From contig CALARO010000066.1 in assembly GCA_937888935.1 (NCBI GenBank), positions 1 through 7,115 of the forward strand: DNA of 7,115 bases, in the 5' to 3' direction. Shown here in pieces: positions 1 to 6,476 of the stretch. The DNA comes from an uncultured Clostridia bacterium. GTDB taxonomy: Bacteria; Bacillota; Clostridia; Christensenellales; Borkfalkiaceae. The translations under genes and the position numbers were made by a program. Under the pieces are notes generated by a model. It did not search any database and was not told the DNA's origin. It was given only the letters and a program-made list of their open reading frames with translations. Each line of letters starts with the position of its first letter. Positions within the stretch are counted from its first letter, which is position 1.

Positions 1-1108
1 CCAGAAATCCCGCCACGCCCGATACGCTTTGATTCAGCGCGAGCGCGCCCGTGTGGTCTTCCGGCTGCACGTAATCGTAAATCAGATTGATCATCGCGCT
101 GTTGATGCCCGCCATCGAAATGCAATGCAAACCGTAGTAAATCGGGTACAAAACTTTCCCGTTTGCGGGGCAGGTGAAAATATTCAGAAAGTACGCCCCC
201 GCGGCAACCGAGCAGCAGGTAACAAGCATCGGACGAAAACCTTTTTTATCGGCGAATTTCCCGAACGGCACAGAAAAAAGCACGTGGCAAAGACTTCCGA
301 TCAGCACCACCGTAGAAGAAAACGTAAGCGAAAATCCCAGCTCGTTATTCATATACGTCCCCGAAAACGAAGCGGTGGCGTAATTCGCCGCAATCCACAA
401 AGTCGCCACGGGAATCAGCTTCAGAAGCGTCTTATTTTTCATCAGCCACTTCATGTTGTGGCTTTGCGCCGCGCTTTCCCGCTTCGGCTCTTTTGAAAAA
501 ATCAGCGTAAGCGTATGCAGCAGCGTAAGCGAGCCGAGCAAAATCGCCCCCACTACAAACGCCCCGCGCAAATTCCCCCGCGCTTCGAAACGATCTATCG
601 CAAAGCTCAGCGCATACGAAAACAGCGTGCCGCCCACAAGCGATACAATCTCTTTCACGGCGGTGAATCGCCCGCGTTCTTCGTTTTGCACCATCGACAT
701 AAACCGGTTGATTTTCGGCGCGTTCACCAGGTTATGTATAATCTGCGCCGCAAGCAGCGCAAACACGAGAACCGCGGTTTTCACGCCCGAAGAAATGCCG
801 AGAAGCGGTATGATATATAAACACGTAAACAAAAGCTGACTTACGATATGCCCCGCCGAAACGAAGCGTTTTACCGAAGTTTTTCCGCCGAGAAAAATCG
901 AAAACAGCTGAAAACTGCACCCGAGCGAAACGAACGCCGTTAAAATCGCTGTGATTTCATCGCCGATGCCCACGTATTTCGTGATTTTCGCAAGATACAC
1001 CGTGCCTACGGCAATGGAAACGAAATATTCGAGCATCGCTTCGAGAATATATAAAAATCGGCTGAGCGCGTACCCGTTTTCTTCTTTTTTGGTTTGTAAT
1101 GTTGCCAT
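1..1108 (-). CDS. MFS transporter, 3' end beyond window (partial)
   Basis: This is a major facilitator superfamily membrane transporter; the substrate cannot be told from sequence. The frame is open without a stop from the ATG at 1108 to the window edge (369 codons), so the C-terminal end is missing; family members are usually about 400-430 residues. The protein is rich in hydrophobic segments, for example residues 90-106 (SQLLFTCLYIIPLLGIS) and 112-125. The clearest family signature is PFGKFADKKGFRP at residues 281-293, which matches the cytoplasmic motif A repeat between helices 8 and 9. The equivalent N-terminal loop (about 72-82, FLGGKTSVKRF) is degenerate. An NEERGRF element lies at about 142-148. 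The start is supported by GGAG 8 bases upstream and by a promoter about 30 bases upstream, so the gene probably forms a transcription unit separate from gpsA. MFS membership is fairly secure; drug efflux or sugar uptake are both possible. Confidence 0.85.
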   Translation of the reverse strand, partial: MATLQTKKEENGYALSRFLYILEAMLEYFVSIAVGTVYLAKITKYVGIGDEITAILTAFVSLGCSFQLFSIFLGGKTSVKRFVSAGHIVSQLLFTCLYIIPLLGISSGVKTAVLVFALLAAQIIHNLVNAPKINRFMSMVQNEERGRFTAVKEIVSLVGGTLFSYALSFAIDRFEARGNLRGAFVVGAILLGSLTLLHTLTLIFSKEPKRESAAQSHNMKWLMKNKTLLKLIPVATLWIAANYATASFSGTYMNNELGFSLTFSSTVVLIGSLCHVLFSVPFGKFADKKGFRPMLVTCCSVAAGAYFLNIFTCPANGKVLYPIYYGLHCISMAGINSAMINLIYDYVQPEDHTGALALNQSVSGVAGFL

Positions 1109-1137
1109 AATTCCTACTCCGAATAAAGTCTGCAATC

Positions 1138-1146
1138 ATTATAGCA
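1138..1146 (-). promoter_or_regulatory. Extended -10 promoter for the MFS gene
   Basis: On the minus strand the sequence is TGCTATAAT, a perfect TATAAT -10 box with the TG extension. It lies 29 bases before the MFS start codon. No good -35 hexamer is visible at 16-18 bases (the best is TACTTT at 1161-1166), which fits an extended -10 promoter that depends less on -35 contacts. The expected transcript start is near 1131, giving a leader of about 23 bases that contains the GGAG ribosome binding site. Confidence 0.7.
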
Positions 1147-1208
1147 CATTAAAAACAAAAAAAGTACGCAATTTCAGCCGAAAAATATTCACTTTCAATC
1201 AATTTTTA

Positions 1209-1239
1209 CCGTTCCGCGCGGCAATTCCGCCCGAAACGG
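1209..1239 (-). terminator. Stem-loop after gpsA, possible terminator without a U-tract
   Basis: Two 13-base arms (1209-1221 and 1227-1239) can pair around a 5-base loop, with one G-G mismatch and one G-U pair on the minus-strand transcript. The hairpin begins 7 bases after the gpsA stop codon and comes before the MFS promoter, which is where the operon's terminator would be expected. However, the minus strand continues TAAAAATTGATT, not a run of T, so it is not a classical intrinsic terminator. It may be a 3'-end stabilising hairpin or a poor terminator. The pairing is clear; the function is inferred. Confidence 0.45.
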
Positions 1240-1246
1240 CGAAAAA

Positions 1247-2239
1247 TCATTGATAAAATTCGCTTTTCACTTCGCGCGAAAACAACCGTTCCAGCACCTG
1301 CAACCCCTTCTCTTTGCCCGATTCGTCTTCGCGCTTTTCGTAGCAGATTTCGTACACGGCGTTCGTGATCGGCAGATCCACCTTGTATTTCTCGCCCAAG
1401 CCTTTCAACGCTTTCGCCGTGGGAACGCCCTCGGCAAGCTTTTCGAAAATTCTGCCCGAGATAATCGTCTCGCCGTAGGCGCGGTTGTGCGAATACGGCG
1501 AAAAAAGCGTGGCTTCATAGTCGCCGAGATGCGCTAAACCGTACGCCGAAAGCTCGTTGCCGCCCATGGCTTTGATCAACCTTGCCACTTCCCGCGCGCC
1601 GCGCGCCATCAGCGCGCCTTTCAGGGCGGTGTAGCCGCAGCCGTCAAGCATGCCCGCCACAATGCCCATCACGTTCTTCGCCGCCGCCCCGAGTTCCGTG
1701 CCGATCATGTCCTCGCCGTAGTAAAAACGAATGAGCGGCGAAGTAAATTCGTCGCAAAGCCTGCGCTTCAATTCGTTTGAATACGAATCAATCACCATGC
1801 AATTCGGAATCCCCTGCGTAAACGCCTGAATATGCCCCGGACCTACCCACACGGCGATATTTTCTTTCCGCACGCCCGCTTCGATCATCACCTGCGAAAG
1901 CCGATCGCCCGTAGAAACTTCCACGCCTTTCATGCACAGTATGTACGTTTTTCGCACGGCGGCGGGATCGGTTTCTTTGATTTTCTGCACAAACCCGCGA
2001 AGTGCCTGCGACGGTATGGAAATCACCGCCGTATCCGCAAAATCAAGCGCGGCGGCAAGATCGCACGTTAAAAAAATCCGCTTATCCAGATTCACGTACT
2101 CGTTTTTGCCCGTTTCCGCAAGCACTCTGTACGCTTCGCCGCCTTCCGGCCCGTACAGACACACTTCATTCCCGTGCGTTTGCAGATACCACCCGATAAA
2201 AGATCCCCATCTGCCGCAGCCCAGCACCGATATTTTCAT
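1247..2239 (-). CDS. gpsA: Glycerol-3-phosphate dehydrogenase [NAD(P)+], divergent
   Basis: GpsA reduces dihydroxyacetone phosphate to sn-glycerol-3-phosphate in the cytoplasm, supplying the backbone for phospholipids. The 330-residue length is normal. The N-terminal Rossmann fold has GCGRWG at residues 7-12, and MKGVE at 103-107 matches the usual KG-I/V-E segment. The C-terminal helical domain has ELGAAAKNV (182-190), whose Lys188 is the expected catalytic lysine, GLAHLGD (234-240) and SPYSHNR (247-253). The usual SGPS(F/H)A segment reads VGPGHIQAF at 132-140, and the GLAGLGD glycine is a histidine, so this is a divergent branch. The start is supported by AAGGAG six bases before the ATG. It is the last gene of the probable operon, 64 bases after recR. 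A related dehydrogenase with another substrate is possible but less likely. Confidence 0.85.
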   Translation of the reverse strand: MKISVLGCGRWGSFIGWYLQTHGNEVCLYGPEGGEAYRVLAETGKNEYVNLDKRIFLTCDLAAALDFADTAVISIPSQALRGFVQKIKETDPAAVRKTYILCMKGVEVSTGDRLSQVMIEAGVRKENIAVWVGPGHIQAFTQGIPNCMVIDSYSNELKRRLCDEFTSPLIRFYYGEDMIGTELGAAAKNVMGIVAGMLDGCGYTALKGALMARGAREVARLIKAMGGNELSAYGLAHLGDYEATLFSPYSHNRAYGETIISGRIFEKLAEGVPTAKALKGLGEKYKVDLPITNAVYEICYEKREDESGKEKGLQVLERLFSREVKSEFYQ

Positions 2240-2303
2240 GATTTTCTCCTTCTTCTCAGATCGACTTTACTATTTTACAGCCGTCCGTCAAACGGCGGTT
2301 TCG

Positions 2304-2897
2304 TTAAATGGCGTTGCGTTCCGCAAACGCGCGCGAAAGGGTAACGTCGTCGGTAAATTCGATTTCCGACCCCACGGGAATCCCGTGCGCCAGCCGCGTG
2401 ACTTTCACGCCGAGCGGGTTGATAAGCCGCGCGATATACATCGCCGTGGCGTCGCCCGATACGTCCGGGTTCGTGGCGATGATCACTTCTTTCACGTTGC
2501 TTTCCCGAATGCGCGCAAGCAGCTCGCGGATTCGTATATCGTTCGGCCCTACGCCTTCCATCGGGTCGATCACGCCGTGAAGCACGTGATACACGCCCTT
2601 GAATTCGTGCAGTTTTTCAATCGCCGAAGCGTCGCGCGGCTCTTTCACCACGCAGATCACAGAAGGATCGCGGCGTTTGCAGATTTCGCACACGTCGCCT
2701 TCCGTGAAATTGCCGCAGATTTTGCAGTAGCGCACTTTCTGCTTCACGTTGATAATCGCTTCGGCAAACGCGCGCGCTTCCGTTTCGCTCATATCCACGA
2801 TTTTATAGGCGTACCGCTGCGCCGTTTTCTTGCCCACGCCGGGCAGACGCGAAAACTCGTTGATCAGCCTGCCGATCGGCTCGATGAATACGTCCAT
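2304..2897 (-). CDS. recR: Recombination mediator protein RecR
   Basis: RecR acts with RecO (and RecF) to load RecA onto SSB-coated single-stranded DNA during gap and break repair. The 197-residue length is typical. In order: a helix-hairpin-helix with LPGVGKKTAQRYA at residues 18-30; a zinc finger with Cys58, Cys61, Cys70 and Cys73; a Toprim domain from about residue 80 (VICVVKEPRD), including HVLHGVIDPMEGVGPNDI (104-121) and ATNPDVSGDATAMYI (141-155); and the C-terminal RLAHGIPVGSEIEFTDDVTL segment. The Toprim segment usually reads NP-x-V/I-EGEATA; here it is DVSGDATA, so one acidic position is serine and the next is the conservative change to Asp. The ATG overlaps the ybaB stop by one base (TAATG), which indicates translational coupling. 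The dnaX-ybaB-recR order is widely conserved and confirms the call. Confidence 0.97.
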   Translation of the reverse strand: MDVFIEPIGRLINEFSRLPGVGKKTAQRYAYKIVDMSETEARAFAEAIINVKQKVRYCKICGNFTEGDVCEICKRRDPSVICVVKEPRDASAIEKLHEFKGVYHVLHGVIDPMEGVGPNDIRIRELLARIRESNVKEVIIATNPDVSGDATAMYIARLINPLGVKVTRLAHGIPVGSEIEFTDDVTLSRAFAERNAI

Positions 2898-3223
2898 TAC
2901 AGCAAGCCCCCCATGCCGCCCATGCCGCCGAACTTGCCCATCTTTTCTTCGTACACCTTATCCGCTTTCGAATAGCCGTCGTTAATCGCCGCCATAATCA
3001 GATCTTCCAGCATTTCCACGTCCGTGGGGTCTACGATACTTTCGTCCAGCTCGATGCCGTTGATGATTTTTTTCGCGTTCATATACACCACCACGGCTTC
3101 GCCCGCGCTCGTACCTACGATTTCCCAGTCGTCTAAAAGCTCGGAAGTCTTCTGCATCTCTTCCTGCATTTTCTGCGCCTGTTTCATTAAATTCTGCATG
3201 TTTCCGCCGCCGAATCCTGCCAT
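2897..3223 (-). CDS. ybaB: YbaB/EbfC family nucleoid-associated protein
   Basis: Members of this family are small dimeric DNA-binding proteins of the nucleoid; their precise role is still poorly defined. The 108-residue protein has the family pattern: a Gly-rich start followed by NMQNLMKQAQKMQEEMQK (residues 8-25, an amphipathic helix), a central beta segment (about 33-60), MLEDLIMAAINDGYSKA (71-87) and a Gly/Met-rich tail (FGGMGGMGG). The usual GGGLV segment is reduced to AGEAVVV at 40-46. The first ATG is preferred because the leading Gly-rich stretch is typical, and GAGG lies 9 bases upstream. The gene sits between dnaX (36-base gap) and recR (1-base overlap), the usual place for ybaB. Confidence 0.95.
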   Translation of the reverse strand: MAGFGGGNMQNLMKQAQKMQEEMQKTSELLDDWEIVGTSAGEAVVVYMNAKKIINGIELDESIVDPTDVEMLEDLIMAAINDGYSKADKVYEEKMGKFGGMGGMGGLL

Positions 3224-3259
3224 TTTCTTATTCCTCTCTCTGCCTTTTTATATTGTATT

Positions 3260-5095
3260 TCACGGTTTTATCGTGATATTCGCGCCCGCGAATTTTTCCT
3301 TGATTTCGTCAAGCGCCTTGTTCGTGTCGTCCTTCTCTTTCCCTTTCAGCCGCAAATCGAAATCGGTGATCCCGATCTTGTTGAGCGCGCTTTGCACCAC
3401 GGGAAAATTCGTTTCCCGCTTCAACGTGTTTAAAAGCGTTTCTTTCGTGGTGTACAATATGAACGTGCCGCCATCGAATTCGCTTTCCATATCCATACAG
3501 ATCGTGAAAAGCACGCCGTTGCCCACCGCCCGAAGCGCGCGCAGAAATTTGCCGAACGTCACTTTCGCGTCGCCCGCAGCCGCGTTCGCCGTTTTTCCGC
3601 CCGCAGGCTGCGCCGCGCTCTGCGCCGCTGCAAACGGAGTATCGAACATTCCCGACTGCGCCGAAGACGTCGCCGCGTATCCCGTCTGCGCTTTTTTCGC
3701 CTGCCGCGCTTTGTCCGCGCGCACGTAGTCGCTGTCCAGATACAAATTCCCGCCCGTTTCGTTCTCGTCCGGCGGGGCTTCTTCGGGAAATTCCCCGTCC
3801 GCTCGCTTCGCCGTCTGCGCCTGCGGTTTTTCTTCCGCGCGCGTATAAGATTGCGCTTGCCCGGATTGCGCCGCCCCGGGCGCGGAAACCGGCGCAAAAC
3901 TCTGCCCCTGCGCGGCTGCCGGCAAAGAAACCGCGCCGCTTTGAATATCGGAAAGCGCGTCTTCCAGAAGCTTCACGCGCTGCGCAAGCGCGGTCACGTC
4001 TTCGTCTTCTTTCACGAACGCCGCTTTCAGAACGGCGGTTTCCAGCGTGATTTTGGGGGTGGTGGTGTAGCGGCAATCGCTTTCCGCCTGCGCGAGAATT
4101 TCCAGCGCGCGCACCAGCACGCGGTTTTCCGCGAGATTTGCCGTCGATTTTAAAAGCGCGTACCTGTCGGCGGGCAAAAGCAATAATTTTTCGCCGTGCG
4201 CGCACGTTTTCGCCACCGTACAACCGTTTAAAAATTGCAAAGCGTCTTTAATCAGCAGCGCAACGCTCTTGCCTTCCGCTAAAATCTCTTCGCATTTTTC
4301 CAGGGCTTCGCCGCCGTCGCCTTTTAAAATTGCCGCGCAAAGTTCCGCCGTAGATGAAAAATCCGCCGTGCCGAGTACCGCCGTTACGTCCGCATACGTC
4401 AGCTTTCCTTCGGAATACGAAACGCAAGGGTCTGCAAGCGAAAGCATATCGCGCATACTGCCCGCCCCCGCGCGCGCAAGCGCGGCTACCGCTTCTTCTT
4501 CGTAGTCTTTGCCGATCGTTTTCAGCACGTATTTCAAGCGGTTTTCAAGATCCTGCAAAGGGATCAGCTTAAAATCGAAACGCGTGCAGCGCGAAAGAAT
4601 CGTAGCGGGAATTTTCTGCGCCTCGGTAGTGGCAAGAATAAACACCGCGTGCGCGGGCGGCTCTTCCAGGGTTTTCAAAAGCGCGTTGAACGCCCCCGGC
4701 GAAAGCATATGCACTTCGTCTACGATATACACTTTATACCTGCCCGCCACGGGCGGATACTGCACCTTTTCTCTCAGTTCGCGCATCTCGTCCACGCCGT
4801 TGTTCGAAGCCGCGTCGATTTCCGAAATATCGAGATTTCCTTTTTCGGCGAGCGCGCGGCAGGTGGGGCATTTTCCGCATGCAGAGCCGTTCACGGGCGA
4901 TTCGCAGTTGATCGCCGCCGCGAAAATTTTCGCAATGCTCGTCTTGCCCGTGCCGCGCGGGCCGCAAAATAAATACGCATGCCCCACTTTGCCCGTCTCG
5001 ATCTGATGCTTCAATATCGTTACTACGTGTTCCTGCCTGACTACGTCGTCGAGCGTTTTGGGGCGGAACGTTCTGTATAACGCCTGATACGCCAT
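3260..5095 (-). CDS. dnaX: DNA polymerase III subunits gamma/tau
   Basis: DnaX is the ATPase of the clamp loader that places the beta sliding clamp on primed DNA and, as tau, ties the loader to the replicase. The AAA+ core comes first: Walker A GPRGTGKT at residues 45-52, zinc-binding Cys64, Cys73, Cys76 and Cys79, Walker B VYIVDEVHM (122-130), the LLKTLEEPP helix (139-147), sensor 1 with SRC at 168-170 and sensor 2 GSMRD at 212-216. The collar domain spans about 245-385. A low-complexity Ala/Gln/Pro/Ser linker (about 387-512) leads to a compact C-terminal domain (about 511-611). At 611 residues it is tau length. The linker holds a run of six A (3692-3697), but neither shifted frame stops soon afterwards, so I see no support for a programmed gamma product. 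The start MAYQALYRTFRP is typical of the family. Confidence 0.98.
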   Translation of the reverse strand: MAYQALYRTFRPKTLDDVVRQEHVVTILKHQIETGKVGHAYLFCGPRGTGKTSIAKIFAAAINCESPVNGSACGKCPTCRALAEKGNLDISEIDAASNNGVDEMRELREKVQYPPVAGRYKVYIVDEVHMLSPGAFNALLKTLEEPPAHAVFILATTEAQKIPATILSRCTRFDFKLIPLQDLENRLKYVLKTIGKDYEEEAVAALARAGAGSMRDMLSLADPCVSYSEGKLTYADVTAVLGTADFSSTAELCAAILKGDGGEALEKCEEILAEGKSVALLIKDALQFLNGCTVAKTCAHGEKLLLLPADRYALLKSTANLAENRVLVRALEILAQAESDCRYTTTPKITLETAVLKAAFVKEDEDVTALAQRVKLLEDALSDIQSGAVSLPAAAQGQSFAPVSAPGAAQSGQAQSYTRAEEKPQAQTAKRADGEFPEEAPPDENETGGNLYLDSDYVRADKARQAKKAQTGYAATSSAQSGMFDTPFAAAQSAAQPAGGKTANAAAGDAKVTFGKFLRALRAVGNGVLFTICMDMESEFDGGTFILYTTKETLLNTLKRETNFPVVQSALNKIGITDFDLRLKGKEKDDTNKALDEIKEKFAGANITIKP

Positions 5096-5107
5096 GTTTC
5101 GTGTGTT

Positions 5108-5113
5108 CTCCTT
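5108..5113 (-). promoter_or_regulatory. Ribosome binding site of dnaX, long spacing
   Basis: A strong AAGGAG lies 12 bases before the dnaX ATG, longer than the usual 5-9. No ATG, GTG or TTG lies between the two, and the protein begins with the normal DnaX N-terminus, so the start is kept. The long spacer may lower dnaX translation relative to its neighbours; this is inference. Confidence 0.6.
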
Positions 5114-5152
5114 GCCAAATTAACTGTTTTTTTGTTCGCCGCTAACGAAAGA

Positions 5153-5734
5153 CTACGAAAGCCCGAACGACTGCGTGATTTTTTTCTTGCTTCTTTGCAG
5201 CGCGTTATCCACGCCCTTCGCGCTCTTGCCCGTGGCTTCGCAGATTTCGGAAACGGAAAACCCGTCTACATACATCGTCACCACGCGGTATTCAAGGTCG
5301 GATAATACGCCCGTCATCTTGCCGATAAATTCGCGGTTGTTTTCGATGCGGATCATGCTTTCCAGCGGATCGTTTCCCGAAGCCACCCCTTCCGCCGCCA
5401 GCAGCGGCACGGAAGTATTCAGCGGCTGATTGCGCTTTTTTAAAGACGTGCGCACCGCGTCTAAAATTCTGTGCGAAATGCACACGTAGGCAAACGAAGA
5501 AAACGAGCCGTTTTTTTCCGCCCGATAATCGCGGATCGCCGAATATAAGCCGATCATGCCTTCCTGAATCAAGTCTTCCGTTTCGCTGCCCTGCAAAAAG
5601 TATCGCCGCGCCGCCGAGCGCACCAAAGGCGCATACCGCTGCAAAAGCGTTTCTTCCGCCGCCTTATCGCCGCGCTGCGCAAGCCGCGCCAATTCGTTTT
5701 CCGCGTCGTTCGCGGTTTGTTCGCCCGTTTTCAT
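5153..5734 (-). CDS. sigH: RNA polymerase sigma factor, SigH (Spo0H) type
   Basis: This is a sigma-70 family factor of the SigH/Spo0H group, which in Bacillus directs transition-state and early sporulation genes and competence. The 193-residue protein has region 2 with EDLIQEGMIGLYSAIRDY (residues 53-70) and SFSSFAYVCISHRILDAVRT (77-96), and region 4 with LSDLEYRVVTMYVDGFS (144-160) and a helix-turn-helix ending SAKGVDNALQRSKKKI (171-186). There is no region 3 or 1.1, as in that group. Close resemblance to Bacillus SigH in region 2 (QEGMIGLY, SIRD-like) and in VDNALQR-like region 4 supports the type; membership of a sister Clostridia sigma group cannot be excluded. The start has AAGGGG 9 bases upstream. 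The gene follows rlmB by 20 bases, a conserved arrangement in Firmicutes. No SigH-type promoter or anti-sigma gene is seen nearby. Confidence 0.9.
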   Translation of the reverse strand: MKTGEQTANDAENELARLAQRGDKAAEETLLQRYAPLVRSAARRYFLQGSETEDLIQEGMIGLYSAIRDYRAEKNGSFSSFAYVCISHRILDAVRTSLKKRNQPLNTSVPLLAAEGVASGNDPLESMIRIENNREFIGKMTGVLSDLEYRVVTMYVDGFSVSEICEATGKSAKGVDNALQRSKKKITQSFGLS

Positions 5735-5754
5735 CGTTTCACGCCCCTTTTTCC

Positions 5755-6471
5755 TTATCTTCGCTGCCGCAGCACTTCATACGCCGCAATGCCGAGCGCA
5801 ACCGAAGCGTTCAGCGAATTTACTTTGCCGTTTAAAGGCAACGCCACGATTTTATCGCAAAGCGAACGGGTGACTTTTCTCACGCCGCAGTCTTCGCCGC
5901 CGATCACGAGAGCCACGTTGCCCGAAAAGTCCTGCGCGTAAATATCTTCTTCGCCCGCTTCTAAGCCGTACACCCAGTAGCCGCTTTTTTTCAGCTTGTC
6001 GATCGCCGTGCGCAGGTTGGAAACCCGCGCCACTTTGATATGTTCCGCCGCCCCCGCCGAAATGCGGATCACGCTTTCGTTCACGGGCGCGCAACCCGCT
6101 TTCGTGATAATCACGCCGTCCGCGCCCGCACATTCGGCAACGCGCAGAATACTGCCTAAATTATGCACGTCTTCCACGCCGTCGCAAAGGATCGCAAAGC
6201 CGCCCTTTTCGCTGCGCTTGTCGGCGATGATGTCTTCTACTTCGAAGTATTCGTAATCGGTGGAAAAGGCGATCACGCCCTGATGTCTGCCCGTTTCGCT
6301 CTCTTTATCGAGCGCGGCTTTTTCCGCGTACTGCACCCGCACGCCCCTTTTGCGCGCCTCGGCGAAAATCACCGAAAGCGAGCCTTTGCCGCCCTTTTCC
6401 ATCAAAATTTTATCAATGTTTTTGTCCGTTCCCAAAAGCTCGAGAACGGCGTTTCTGCCTTCTGTTTTCAT
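5755..6471 (-). CDS. rlmB: 23S rRNA (guanosine-2'-O-)-methyltransferase, TrmH/SpoU family
   Basis: RlmB-type enzymes transfer a methyl group from S-adenosylmethionine to a ribose 2'-OH in 23S rRNA (G2251 in E. coli). The 238-residue protein has an N-terminal RNA-binding domain beginning EGRNAVLELL (residues 4-13) and a GRHQGVIA element (61-68). The SPOUT methyltransferase knot follows, with motif 1 DGVEDVHNLGSILRVAE (97-113; Asn104 and Arg110 are the expected key residues), motif 2 LVIGGEDCGV (188-197; Glu193 kept, the usual GSEG is GGED) and motif 3 LPLNGKVNSLNASVALGIAA (211-230). It starts 5 bases after the mrnC stop, so it is probably coupled to mrnC translation. The exact methylated nucleotide cannot be read from sequence; other TrmH-family rRNA or tRNA targets are possible. 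Confidence 0.93.
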   Translation of the reverse strand: MKTEGRNAVLELLGTDKNIDKILMEKGGKGSLSVIFAEARKRGVRVQYAEKAALDKESETGRHQGVIAFSTDYEYFEVEDIIADKRSEKGGFAILCDGVEDVHNLGSILRVAECAGADGVIITKAGCAPVNESVIRISAGAAEHIKVARVSNLRTAIDKLKKSGYWVYGLEAGEEDIYAQDFSGNVALVIGGEDCGVRKVTRSLCDKIVALPLNGKVNSLNASVALGIAAYEVLRQRR

Positions 6472-6476
6472 TTGTC

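Noticed and set aside
29..839. Several plus-strand open frames (for example 29-496 and 453-839) antisense to the left-edge gene.
   Set aside because: The minus strand carries a continuous 369-codon MFS transporter frame over the same bases; the plus-strand products are basic and low in motifs.
2240..2303. A possible promoter or terminator between recR and gpsA (small CCGCCG/CGGACGG hairpin, TAAAAT).
   Set aside because: The hairpin is short and bulged with no T run, and the TAAAAT has no -35 at a workable spacing. The gap is more simply an intra-operon spacer carrying the gpsA ribosome binding site.
1932..2975. A 347-codon plus-strand open frame crossing gpsA, recR and the start of ybaB.
   Set aside because: It is antisense to two clearly conserved genes, is rich in His, Arg and Phe without any recognisable motif, and has no ribosome binding site.
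3024..3728. A 234-codon plus-strand open frame antisense to ybaB and the end of dnaX, with hydrophobic stretches.
   Set aside because: The hydrophobic appearance comes from antisense reading of Glu/Lys-rich codons. It spans two confirmed genes and their junction, and shows no family signature.
3309..4223. A 304-codon open frame on the minus strand inside dnaX, in the -1 frame, reachable from the A6 run at 3692-3697.
   Set aside because: The translation is dominated by Arg, Gly and Ala with no domain, as expected for a shadow of Ala-rich GC-rich codons. The site (G AAA AAA G) does not match the efficient A AAA AAG heptamer in the correct frame, and no early stop follows to make a gamma-like product.
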